In this document: positions 42,501 through 52,607 of the stretch, piece by piece
Layout: each line of letters begins with the position of its first letter
Numbering within the stretch: position 1 is the stretch's first letter
Assembly (NCBI RefSeq): GCF_030012565.1
Contig: NZ_CP124621.1
Span: 372,001 to 436,000, forward strand
Reading direction: 5' to 3'
DNA from: Mesomycoplasma ovipneumoniae
GTDB lineage: Bacteria > Bacillota_I > Bacilli_A > Mycoplasmatales > Metamycoplasmataceae
DNA: 64,000 nucleotides
Notes under the pieces: generated by a model
Databases searched by the model: none
Told to the model about the DNA's origin: nothing
Seen by the model: only the letters and a program-made list of their open reading frames with translations
Translations under genes and position numbers: made by a program

Positions 42501-43547
42501 ATGATATTAAAATATTCTCTGAAACGGTTAGGACTTGCGCTTTTAACTTTTGTGGCAATTTATATTTTAGTTTTTGTTTTACTTGCTAATTTTTCACCTG
42601 ATCCTTTTGGTGATGTTATTGATAAAGGCGCAAAAGGATCTGACCAGGCCAAAAAAATCGCTGATTTACACGCAAAATATTATTTTGACCAGCCGACTCT
42701 GACAAGACTAGCTTATTATACGGCCGATATTTTTCAAGGAAACTTTGGTGCCCGTTTTAAAACTGGCGAAGATGGCAAAATTCCTGAATTATTTTTCATG
42801 CCTTTGCGCTATACAATTTTAGTTTCTTTGCCTTCATTTTTAATAAGTAGCACTTTAGGACTAGTTCTTGGAACAATTGCCGCTTATCGGCGTGATCGAC
42901 TTGAAGATGCGGCAATTTCGGGAATTTCAACTTTTTTTGTTGCAATTCCATCGTTTGTCCTAGCACCTTTTGTTGTTTTAATTGCAATTAAAATTGGACT
43001 TCCTTTTGAGTTTAAAGATGCCGAAACCTACGGGAGTCTAACTTCATTTGCCTCACTTTTGCCGCCAATTTTTGTCTTTACGATCACTTCAATTGCTGGC
43101 TATGTTTTTTTAGTTCGAAACCAAGTTATTAGTGTTCTGTCGTCTGAATACATTTTGATCGCAAAAGCAAAAGGGCTTTCAAAATTGGACATTTTTTTCA
43201 AATATGTCCTAAAAAACGCAGCAATTCCGCTTGTAAGATCTTTGATTTTTTCTTATATTATTCTCCTTTCGGGTTCAATTGTCCTCGAGCAATTTTTCCG
43301 AATTCCGGGTTCTTCAACCATTTTAGTTAGTGCTGCCTTTGATGGTGAGATTAATATTTCAATGTTTTCAATTATTTTCTTTACTTCGCTTTCATTAGTT
43401 GTTGATATTATTGGTGATTTAAGTTATGTTTTTATGGATCCGCGAATTTCTTTTGGTCAGGATTCACCAGTAAGTTACTGAGCGCGAATTAAAAATTGAA
43501 AAGCACGTAATTATCGACCTGCGGAGGAAAAAAATGCTCGATCCTAA
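42501..43547 (+). CDS. oppB: Oligopeptide ABC transporter permease
   Basis: A 348-aa permease with six hydrophobic segments. The first (LKRLGLALLTFVAIYILVFVLL) opens the protein, and the EAA-like coupling loop reads EYILIAKAKGLSKLDIFFKYVLKNAAIPL near residue 218. Start is 2 nt after the oppA stop. The frame reads through two TGA-Trp codons near the end to TAA 43547 and overlaps oppC by 14 nt. Confidence 0.93.
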
Positions 43548-44691
43548 AGAATTTAACCAAAAATATAATCTCAAAGAAAACCAGATAAAACTCCTTAAAT
43601 TAGCTAGTTTTTCGGAAAAAAACTACCAAGTAACAGGAAAAATTGTTGAACTCTGAAAAGATACAATCCAAAAATTTTTTAAGTCAAAAATCTCACTTAT
43701 TTCCACGCTTTTATTTCTTAGTGTGCTAATTATTGCAATTTTTACAATAATTTTTAGCCCGTATAGTGTCAATAAGCCAATTTCAAATGCCGATCCTTCG
43801 CTTGTCTACGAACAGCTGCCAAGCACTTTAGGGACAATAAAAACAACAATTTCAACCGATATTCTCGAGAAAATCCGTGCAATTGAGGTTGAAAAAAATA
43901 TTACCCTAATTCAAGGTTCAACAAAAGAATTATTCCCAAACCGTTGAGAAATTAACGTGAATCCTTATCAAGTCATGAGTGCACTTGAAAATGGCAAAAA
44001 TTTCATTTCACTAGTTGGAACTGACCAATTTGGTCGTGATATTTGACTTAGAACTTGACAAGGAACCCTAAATGCGCTTGGAATTTCAGTACTTATTGCT
44101 TTAATTCAATTTTTAATCGGAATTGTGCTAGGAACTTATCTTGGTTATCACATTGGAAGCTGAATTGACAATATTGTTCTTAGAATTATTGACATTTTTG
44201 GCGCAATTCCTTGAATTATTATCTTTATTATTTTTATTGCAATTTGAGGACCATATACAATCACAATTATTATTCTTTTATCTCTTACAGGCTGGACAAT
44301 TCCAACTTATCAAGCCCGTTCTTATACTGTTATTGTCAAAGACGAAGAATATATTTATGCAGCAAAAGTAATTGGCGCTTCAAAATTCAGACAAATTTAT
44401 TCACACATTTTGCCAAATATTCTCGGAAAATTACTCTCAACTTTTATTGCAAGTATTTTTTCATCAATTTCAACAATCGCATCACTTGCTTTCCTTGGAT
44501 TTTTACAAGAAGGACCGGAGTCATCAGCAAATTTAGGTCTAATTATTAACTCTTCAGTTCCTCTGGCGGACAAAAATCCAATTGCCTTGCTTTTACCTTC
44601 AATGGTTTTGGTTGCCTTAGCAGTTACAAGTCGATTTATTGCCAACGGAATTCATGATGCCCTTGATCCTCGAGTTGGAGGCAGAAAATAA
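43534..44691 (+). CDS. oppC: Oligopeptide ABC transporter permease
   Basis: A 385-aa permease, the partner of OppB. Long N-terminal cytoplasmic part, first membrane segment near residue 55, a periplasm-side loop, LVGTDQFGRDIWLRTWQGT near 165 (typical OppC/DppC GTDxxGRD), and the coupling loop EEYIYAAKVIGASKFRQIYSHILPNI near 272. Ribosome site GGAGG lies inside oppB. The stop overlaps the oppD ATG by 1 nt. Confidence 0.93.
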
Positions 44692-45731
44692 TGGAAAAAA
44701 AACGTATTTTAGACGTAAAAAATCTTCGTGTTAGTTTCAAAACCGGCAAAAAACAGTATCTTGAAGTGATCAGAGGCATTGATCTTAGTGTTTATTCAGG
44801 CCAAATTGTTGCCTTTGTTGGCGAGTCAGGTTCAGGAAAGTCTGTCTGTTCAAGGTCACTTTTAGGAATCAATAATTTTGCAAAAACTACTGCGACAAAA
44901 ATGGAAATTGACGGTCTTGATGTCGCAAATTTCAAAAAAGACTATCAGTGGCGCCAAATTCGCGGTCACAAAATTGGCTATATTCCTCAAGACCCTTTGG
45001 TTGCCCTAAATCCAACCCGGACAATTGGCAAACAATTGCTCGACAGTCTCAAAAACGACAAGCGTTTTAAATCAAAACAAGAAAAAATTGACTTTTTAAT
45101 TAAGCTACTTGAGTCTTTTGGACTTGAAAATGCAAAAGATCGCTTTTATTCTTATCCGCATACCTTATCTGGCGGAATGAAACAACGGGTAGTAATTGCA
45201 ATGGTAGTCGCCGCTCAGCCTTCAATTATTATTGCCGATGAGCCAACAACCGCCCTTGATCCAACGGTCCAGTCTTCTGTTTTGGCACTTTTAGATAAAA
45301 TTCGCCATCAATATAAAGTTTCAATTATTTTTATTTCCCATAATATTTCAATAGTTGCGAAATTTTGTGACTATATTTATGTAATGTATGCTGGCCGGGT
45401 TGTTGAAAAAGGAACTCGCCAAGATATTTTTACAAACCCAAAACACCCTTATACTTGAGCGCTAATTTCGGCAATTCCCGAGGGCTCAAAAAAAGAAGAA
45501 CTCTATACAATTAGCGGGAGTCCGCCTGATTTAAGACACCTAACAGCCGGTGACCCTTTTGCTCCAAGAAACGATTATGCCTTAGAACTTGATTTTGAAA
45601 AAGAACCGCCACTTATTAAAATTTCTGAAAGCCACTATGCGGCCACTTGACTTTTACATCCTCAAGCGCCAAAAGTTGAACTAAATCCTGAATTAAAAAT
45701 GAGAATAAAATTATTTAAAGAAGTATTATAA
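44691..45731 (+). CDS. oppD: Oligopeptide ABC transporter ATPase
   Basis: A 346-aa ATPase: Walker A GESGSGKSVCS near residue 44, Q-loop IPQDPLVALNP near 101, signature LSGGMKQRVVIAM near 161, Walker B IIIADEPTTALDP near 180, and switch His in FISHNIS near 213. The C-terminal oligopeptide-type extension lacks the usual Cys cluster of bacterial OppD; the visible tail is APRNDYALELDFEKEPP. 1-nt overlaps on both sides. Confidence 0.93.
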
Positions 45732-48061
45732 TGGAAATTGCATTACAGACAAAAAAATTAGAAAAATATTTTATAAACAAATTTGCGACCGTCAAAGCTG
45801 TTGATGGAATTAATTTATTGTTAAAAAAAGGCCAGATTTTAGGCATTATTGGCGAGTCAGGTTCAGGAAAAACCACAATTGGTCGCTGTCTTGTTCGGCT
45901 TTATGAAAACTTTGGTGGTCAAGTTCAACTTTTGGGTCAAATTATTTCAGGTAAAAAACTCTCGCGCAAACAAAACCTTTTTTTACGAAAAAACATGCAA
46001 ATGATTTTTCAAGATCCTTTTTCTTCGCTTAATAAGCAAAAAAATATCTACTCAATTTTAAAGGAAACACTCGTAATTAACGGCATAATTAAATCCAAAA
46101 TGAAAGATATTTTTCTTGACTGAAATGATTTAATTTTTCACTTTAAACGAACTCTTGAAAAAAAATACCTTGAAATTGAGCTTTTAATGCTTCAAGGCCA
46201 AAATCACGAACTCGAGCAATTTTTTGCCTACTGACAAGAGCAAATTAAAATAATTGAAGATGAACTTGAAAAATTTAGTCCTGAAAGTGGCAATCAAAAT
46301 TTAAATAACGAATTTTTTGGCCAATATTTACTTTATTTTGAGCGCAAACAAAAACTTTTGGCAAGTATTTATAATTTAGCTTATGAAAATGTGGCCAAAT
46401 TACACGACTATTTTTACAAAATTCAAAAAATTTACCGTAAAAAAGAGCAGGCAAAAGTTGAGGCCGAATATCGCCAGTCCCTAAAAGATGTCGAAGACCT
46501 AAGATCACTAATTAAAGCCCAAAAATCATTTTTCAAAAAAACACTCAATGAATCAGGGATTAATTTAAAAAAAGAGGCTAGTCAAGAACTCTTTAAATTT
46601 ACAAATCAAAACAACCTTGTTTCATCTTATATTGCCGAATTTTTCTACGAGTACAAAATTGCAAATAATAATGCCCTAACTTCAAGGGATTTGGAAAAAT
46701 ATTCTTTTTATAAAAAACAGGCAATAATTAACCGCCAAATTAGCAAGTTTTTAGCCCATCACAGTCGAAAAATCTGAGAAAAAAATTTATTTTCCTTTTT
46801 GGAAATCAGCCAAATTGAGCAAATTATTGAAATTTTGAATAATTTCAAAAAAGAGATGTCAGAAACTTATAAAAACGTAATTTTTGACAAAACAAATGCA
46901 AAAAATTACATGAGTACAAAAGATTTTCGTGCTAAAATTTCTGAACATCTTTTGAAAATTGAGCTAAATAGCTTCCTTGAAAGTGCAAAGAAAAACAAAC
47001 AAATTTTTGCCCAAAAAGTCAACCTTAAAACAAAATATCTCCAATTTAAAAATATTTACACTGTTAATAAAGAAAGAGGTAATTCTAGTACTGAAAATAT
47101 TGAAAAACTTGCAAAATTAGAAGAAATTTTGGCAAAAAAACAAGTCGAATATGATACAATTAAAAACGAATTTATTCAAAACTACAACAACTGATATAGC
47201 GAGCAAATCAAAGAAATAAACTTTCAAAAACAGGCTCAAACTGATTTTTTTAGCAAAATTTCGCTCTTAGAGAAAAAAGTTCTTGCAATTCACCAAAAAT
47301 TTATTGCAAAAATTAAGTCAACCGCCGAATTCAGCAACCAAATTCGAAACATTGACAACCGTTTTAATGAAAAAATCGCCATAATCAAGACGCTTAATGT
47401 TGAAAAAATCAACATTAGGAATGTTTATAAAAACATTCAACTTTTTTATGGAATCAAAAAAGCGCCTTCATTTTTTCTGCTAAAGCGTTCAATTAAGAAA
47501 TTTATTCTGAGCGAACTAATTTATGAAGCACTTGAAAATGTTGGACTTTTACGCTCATTTGCCTACCGTTATCCGCACGAGTTTTCTGGCGGTCAGCGTC
47601 AGAGGATTGCAATTGCCCGGGCTTTAATTGTTGAGCCAAAAGTTATAATTGCCGATGAGCCAATTGCTTCACTTGACATTTCAATTCAGGCACAAATTAT
47701 TAACTTGTTAAAAAAATTAGTTAAAGAAAAAAATCTTTCCTTAATCTTTATCGCCCACGATCTTTCTGTTGTTGAATATCTTGCTGATGAAGTTTTAATT
47801 ATGCATGCTGGCAAAATTGTCGAAAAAGGTAAAACTGATGAAATTTTCCAAAATCCAACTCATCCTTATACAATTAATTTATTAAATTCAATCCCGAAAA
47901 TTTCAAACGCTCATATTCCATTTAGTCCAATTTTATTTAATAATGTCTATCTTGAAGAGCAAAAATTTCCTAATGTTATTGAAGAATTAAAACTGACCCA
48001 AAACCATTTTGTCTATGGAACTAAAAAACAACTTGATTCTTGGACTTTAAAAAAAAGTTAA
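45731..48061 (+). CDS. oppF: Oligopeptide ABC transporter ATPase with long internal insertion
   Basis: A 776-aa protein, over twice the usual OppF length. Walker A GESGSGKTTIGR near residue 42 and the Q-loop MIFQDPFSSLNK near 95 lie at the N-terminus. The signature SGGQRQRIAIARAL near 617 and Walker B VIIADEPIASLD near 637 come only after a roughly 470-residue, Lys/Glu/Asn-rich, probably coiled-coil insertion. The frame is continuous with TGA-Trp codons. Large OppF proteins are known in mollicutes, so the insertion is likely genuine. The ATPase core is complete. Confidence 0.92.
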
Positions 48062-48065
48062 AACT

Positions 48066-48110
48066 AACCAAAAATAAGTAATTTTTAGTCTAAAAATTTG
48101 AAATCTAGAC
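48066..48110. repeat. Left direct duplication flanking element E
   Basis: About 38 bp around AAGTAATTTTTAGTCTAAAA, repeated at 48717-48760. It begins directly after the oppF stop. Confidence 0.65.
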
Positions 48111-48253
48111 TTTGGCAATATTATCATTGATCCTTTAGACTTAAAAAAGTCCGAGACCATTGATTTAATAGCGATGCTTTTGGAAAATCTTCAAAGAATT
48201 TAACATTCACAAAAAGAAACCTTAAATAAACAGATTAATTAAACAAATTAATT

Positions 48254-48283
48254 ACCCCTTGAGTTTTAACAAAAGGGGTTTTT
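48254..48283 (+). terminator. Terminator inside element E
   Basis: ACCCCTT ... AAGGGGT stem with a run of six T's. It would terminate oppABCDF read-through. It may have arrived with the gene remnant before it. Confidence 0.7.
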
Positions 48284-48360
48284 TATTATTTTAAAATTAA
48301 CCCTTTGAAAAAAAAAAAAAAAATGTTTGGTCTAAGAAAAAATTGTGTTATAATAAACAA

Positions 48361-48594
48361 CACTAAGAATGAATTAATAAATTGATATTGAATTAGGGAG
48401 GATTTAATTATGTTTTTTGTTTGAAAAAATTAAATATTGCGAATTTTCCATTATATTTTTAAATATAATGCAATGCCTTAAATTTACCCGTTTAGAAATC
48501 TCAAATTTAAGGCTTTTAATTATGACTCTTTCAAAACTTCACATATTTTTTTAGGCTCAATGCAAATAAAAACGAGTCTTCTATTTGCATTGAG
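48361..48594 (+). ncRNA. Candidate structured small RNA, copy E
   Basis: A16 tract (48308-48323), TTGGTC, then TATAAT at 48349-48354 with TG before it. GGGAGG precedes ATG; the mini-ORF here is seven codons (MFFVWKN, Trp by TGA). Hairpin 2 is perfect (GCCTTAAATTT/AAATTTAAGGC) and hairpin 3 is a perfect 13-bp stem, CTCAATGCAAATA/TATTTGCATTGAG. This copy gives the clearest structure. Confidence 0.55.
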
Positions 48595-48716
48595 TTTAAA
48601 TAGTAGTTGTATTTTTTCATGATTTTGTTATTTTGTCCATAAATTGATTTTTGCCGGGGCAGTTTAACTAAAAAAGTAGTTTAAATATTTTGTAATTTAG
48701 CCTTTTAAGTTAAAAC

Positions 48717-48760
48717 AGCCAAAACAAGTAATTTTTAGTCTAAAAATTTAAAATACTAAA
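48717..48760. repeat. Right direct duplication flanking element E
   Basis: Partner of 48066-48110. The rest of the gap to pdhC holds a TATAAT at 48831-48836, which would give a leader of nearly 90 nt for pdhC without an obvious Shine-Dalgarno. Confidence 0.6.
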
Positions 48761-48926
48761 CTTTTTTGTTAATAAAAAACTTTTATGCTGGAAAATTTGA
48801 AAAAATTCTTTTTTTTGCCGATTTTTAATGTATAATTAATTGTTGTATTTTTAATTAAGTATCTTTATTTTTTTATCTAGACAACCCGAAAATCTTTATA
48901 TTTTAAATTATTAGTTTGGAAATTAT

Positions 48927-49856
48927 ATGTCAAAAATTTTAGCAACCCCAAAAGCAAGAGCGATGGCTAAGCAAGCAAATATCGATCTTGTTGACCTTAA
49001 AATTGAAGGACGAAAAATTGAGTCATCCGATGTTGAGAATTATCTAAATTCTCTAAAATCTTCGCCTGCTCCTGCAGTCGAAGCTCCAAAAGTTGAGGCT
49101 CCTACTCCAAAAACCCAACCAGCCTCAACAACCACAGTAAGTCCAACATCAAAACTAGATGGAAGACGCGAAAAAATTGCTCCAATCCGTAAAGCGATTG
49201 CAAGAGCAATGACAAATTCATGAAATTCTGTGGCTTATGTTAATTTAGTAAACCAAATTGACGTAACAGATCTTTGAAAACTTCGTAAATCTGTTTTAGA
49301 ATCAGTGCAAAAAACAACTGGGATAAAACTAACATTTTTAGCTTTTATTGCAAAAGCAATTTTAATTGCACTTAGCGAATACCCAATTATTGCTGCAAAA
49401 TACGACGAAGCTGCAAATGAAATTGTCTATCCTGATACTATAAACTTAGGTTTGGCCGTTGATACTGAAGCCGGTCTTATGGTTCCAGTAATAAAAAATG
49501 CCCAAACTCTTTCAATCGTTGAAATTGCCAGTGAAATTGTTAGACTAGCCAAAGCAGCTCGTGAGCGTAAAATCAAACCAAGTGAAATGCAAGGCGGATC
49601 ATTCACTATTACTAATTATGGATCTGTTGGTTCTCTTTATGGTGTTCCGGTAATTAATTATCCAGAATTAGCAATTGCTGGAGTTGGTGCAATTATTGAT
49701 TCAGCCGAAGTTAAAGACGGACAAATTGTTGCAGCCAAAATTATGCATCTAACAGTTGCAGCCGATCACCGTTGAATTGATGGAGCTACAATTGGTCGTT
49801 TTGCCGCAAGAGTTAAAGAATTATTAGAAAAACCAGAAATTTTAGGAATTTTATAA
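48927..49856 (+). CDS. pdhC: Dihydrolipoamide acetyltransferase (E2) without lipoyl domain
   Basis: A 309-aa E2 core of pyruvate dehydrogenase. It begins directly with a peripheral-subunit-binding domain (ATPKARAMAKQANIDLVDLK), then an Ala/Pro/Thr/Glu linker (residues 45-80), then the acetyltransferase domain with the active-site HLTVAADHRWIDGA near 273. The usual N-terminal lipoyl domain with its DKxxx lysine is absent. The next gene, E3, carries one instead. Start at ATG 48927 has no good ribosome site, but no longer frame exists. It overlaps pdhD by 1 nt. Confidence 0.93.
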
Positions 49857-51700
49857 TGTATAAATTTAAATTTGCTGACATTGGAGAAGGGCTCCATGAA
49901 GGAGTAGTTGCCCAAATTTACAAAAAAGAAGGCGACCAAGTTAATGAAGGTGATTCGTTGTTTTCAGTTGAAACTGACAAAATTACCGCTGACATACCTT
50001 CGCCAAAATCCGGAAAAATTGTTAAGGTTTTAATGGCTGAAGGTGACACAATTCACGTTGGTCAAGAAATTTATTATATTGATGATGGATCAGGTGATAG
50101 CGATGTTGCCGAAGTTAAAGAAGTTAAAACTGAAGAGAAAAAGGAAGAAGAAGCAAGCGGAGCAAGTGTTGTTGGTGAAGTAAAAGTAAGCAATGATCTT
50201 TTAAGTTTTGATTTTGGTCCAAAAAAATCAACACCAAAACCAGCTAAAACTCCTGCCCCAAAAGCTGAAAAAGCACCTGAAAAACCTACCTCTTCTGTAA
50301 ATACTGGCAAAGTTTACCAAGGTAAAGTTGACCAAGAATTTGATGTAATTGTTATCGGTTCAGGTCCTGGTGGTTATCTTGCAGCTGCCGAGGCAGGTAA
50401 AAGTGGTTTATCAACCTTAATTGTTGAAAAAGAATATTGAGGTGGTGTTTGTTTAAATGTTGGCTGCATTCCAACAAAAGCAATGTTAAAAACTGCCGAA
50501 GTTCTTGATTATGTAAGTCACTTTAGCGACTATGGTCTTGAAGGAAAAACTGATGTAAAAATTTCCTGAGAGAAAATGCACCAACGAAAAACTGAAGTTG
50601 TTAACAAATTAGTTGGTGGAGTTAAGGCAATTGTAAAATCAGCAAGAGCTACAAGCATTTTTGGTGAGGCCAAATTCCTCGGTGCACACGAAATTTCAGT
50701 TGAAGATAAAGTTTATCGTGGAAAACATATTATTCTTGCAACTGGGTCACGTGACCGTAAATTGAATTTACCTGGTTTTGAACAAGGTTACCAATCTGGA
50801 AAAATTTTAACTTCAAAAGAAGCAATTAATCTTGAAGAAAAAATTAATTCAATTGTAATAATTGGTGGTGGTGTTATTGGTGTTGAATTTGCCCAAATTT
50901 TTGTCGCTGCTGGAGTTAAGGTAACAATTTTACAAAATCTTCCAAGACTTTTAGCAAACCTTGATGGCGAAATTTCACAAATTATTACAAAAAACTTAAC
51001 TGACCGTGGTGTTAATGTTGTCCTAAATTCTAATATTATTAGCTATGAAAATGATAGTATTATTTACGAACTTGACGGAAAAAGACAACAAATTAGCGCT
51101 GATAAAATTTTAGTAAGCATCGGTCGTGAGCCAAATTCTGAAGGTCTTAGCGAAGTTGGAGTTGAACTTGATGCTCGCAAAAGTGTTATCGTTGATGACC
51201 AATGCAGAACAAATGTTGATGGAGTTTATGCAATTGGTGACCTTTGTGCAAAAGCAATGCTAGCCCATGTTGCTTACCGTCATGCCGTTGTTGCAGTAAG
51301 TACAATAACCGGAAAAGGTGAAAAATATAACGATAAAACCGTTCCAGCTTGCGTTTATACTCACCCTGAAATTGCTTCAGTTGGTCTAACTGAAGAACAA
51401 GCAAAAGAACAAGGTTATGATTTTGTAGTTGGAAAAGCTAGTTTTGCTCACATTGGTAAAGCAATTGCTGCCGGAGATGCCCACGGATTTGCTAAATTAA
51501 TTGTTGATAAAAAATATGGCGAAATTCTTGGTGCTCACTTTATCGGTCCAGTAGCTACTGATATGATTTCAGAAATTGTCGTTTCAATGGATGCTGAGGT
51601 AACAATTCATGAACTTGCAGCAGCAATTCACCCACACCCTACTTATAGCGAAGTAATTTGAGAAGCAGCCCGTGCTGCACAAGCAAAACTAAAAAGATAA
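49856..51700 (+). CDS. pdhD: Dihydrolipoamide dehydrogenase (E3) with N-terminal lipoyl domain
   Basis: A 614-aa protein. Residues 1-80 are a complete lipoyl domain (FADIGEGLHEG ... VETDKITADIPSP, Lys at 43), followed by an acidic, then Lys/Pro/Ala-rich linker to about 150. The FAD domain starts at DVIVIGSGPGG. The redox disulfide is GGVCLNVGCIPTK near 196, NAD site VIIGGGVIGVEFA near 340, and the catalytic AIHPHPTYSE near 594. It reoxidises the lipoyl group for pyruvate dehydrogenase. A terminator follows at 51741. Confidence 0.95.
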
Positions 51701-51720
51701 AATCAAAATTAGTCAACTCA

Positions 51721-51820
51721 ATTGATTTCTTCAAAACATCAAAAAAGGAAATTATTGATTTAATTTCCTTTTTTTAATTTAGTGCAAAATTTTAATTTTT
51801 AACCTTTAGACTGTCAATTT
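51721..51820. repeat. Left 100-bp direct duplication flanking element F
   Basis: Identical over 100 bases to 52353-52452 by eye. Contains the pdhD terminator. The identity indicates the most recent insertion in the window. Confidence 0.92.
51741..51777 (+). terminator. pdhD terminator
   Basis: AAAAAAGGAAATTA / TAATTTCCTTTTTT stem with a 5-7 nt loop and T's. An identical copy sits at 52373-52409 in the right duplication of element F. Confidence 0.8.
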
Positions 51821-52353
51821 TCCCGAGTTTCCCAGTTTTAAGGCAAAAATTCATTTTTTAGTGAATATAAATATGAAAAAACACCCGTAAATCAGTGTTT
51901 TTTGAACGTAAAACCTTAATTTTTATTAATGGCATTTAATTATATTTTAAGTAATTTTATGGTATAATTATAAATTATGAAAAAACAAAATAAAATGGTT
52001 TTATTGAAGTAAACAAATTGTTTGTCAAAAAACCTAAATATTTTAAGGAAATTTCAATCATGAAATTTGAAACAAGTTATTTACAAACAATCAATTAACT
52101 GAAGTTGGTTTAGCAACGATGTTGCAAAAATTAAGACAAAGGGTTGAGTTTAATACTTTAGATCAGCAAATGATATTTAAAAATCGCGAAGGCGTTCCTA
52201 GTGATCCGAATATTTGAAATAGGTATGATTTTTACTTTGATATCTTAATAAATCGGTAAAAAAATTGTAACTAACTTTTACCAAAAAACTTAAAAAACTG
52301 CCTAAAACCAGATGCTTTTTTAAAATTACCTTATGAAACTGGGAAACTCGGGA
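51821..52353 (+). mobile_element. MITE-like element F with decayed ORF
   Basis: 533 bp bounded by a perfect 18-bp inverted repeat, TCCCGAGTTTCCCAGTTT (51821-51838 and 52336-52353). The outer 100 bp on each side resemble those of copies A, B and C. The interior differs: instead of the small-RNA cassette it has TATAAT (51963-51968) and a broken ORF. No intact transposase. Confidence 0.85.
51978..52259 (+). pseudogene. Broken ORF inside element F
   Basis: Three overlapping frames together read roughly GFIEVNKLFVKKPKYFKEIS, MKFETSYLQTIN, and NQLTEVGLATMLQKLRQRVE ... NREGVPSDPNIWNRYDFYFD, with stops and frameshifts between them. A piece of the last part recurs antisense in element D (38549-38599). 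This may be what is left of the element's own transposase or a passenger gene. I cannot match it to a family. Confidence 0.5.
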
Positions 52354-52452
52354 TTGATTTCTTCAAAACATCAAAAAAGGAAATTATTGATTTAATTTCC
52401 TTTTTTTAATTTAGTGCAAAATTTTAATTTTTAACCTTTAGACTGTCAATTT
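52353..52452. repeat. Right 100-bp direct duplication flanking element F
   Basis: Exact partner of 51721-51820, with a second copy of the pdhD terminator. The stretch after it leads to the P97-like promoter. Confidence 0.92.
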
Positions 52453-52557
52453 TGATGTATTTAAATTTGTCTTTAACTCTAAATTTGTATTGCTTCATTT
52501 TGACAGACATTTTTTCAATATTCTGAAATAAACATACTATTTTACAATATTTCTTTG

Positions 52558-52581
52558 TTTTTTTTTTTTTTTTGCTAGAAT
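52558..52581 (+). promoter_or_regulatory. T16 tract and -10 box before the P97-like gene
   Basis: Sixteen T's (52558-52573) directly precede TG-C-TAGAAT (extended -10, TAGAAT at 52576-52581). The T tract would occupy the spacer between -35 and -10, so slippage would change promoter spacing. AGGAGG and GTG follow 17-27 nt later. Confidence 0.55.
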
Positions 52582-52607
52582 TTTTTATAGAATACTTAGG
52601 AGGAAGT

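Larger units (their letters stand above)
48106..48717 (+). mobile_element. MITE-like element E, terminal repeats lost
   Basis: The element core (poly-A, promoter, mini-ORF, hairpins) is well kept, but neither end has a recognisable inverted repeat. On the left the core is preceded by a foreign stretch: a 29-codon ORF remnant (about 48115-48201, reading IIDPLDLKKSETIDLIAMLL) and its terminator (48254-48283). The duplications of about 38 bp on both sides still mark the insertion. Confidence 0.6.

Noticed and set aside
46358-47194. Two separate ORFs inside oppF
   Set aside because: They are in the oppF frame, split only by TGA codons, which encode Trp here.
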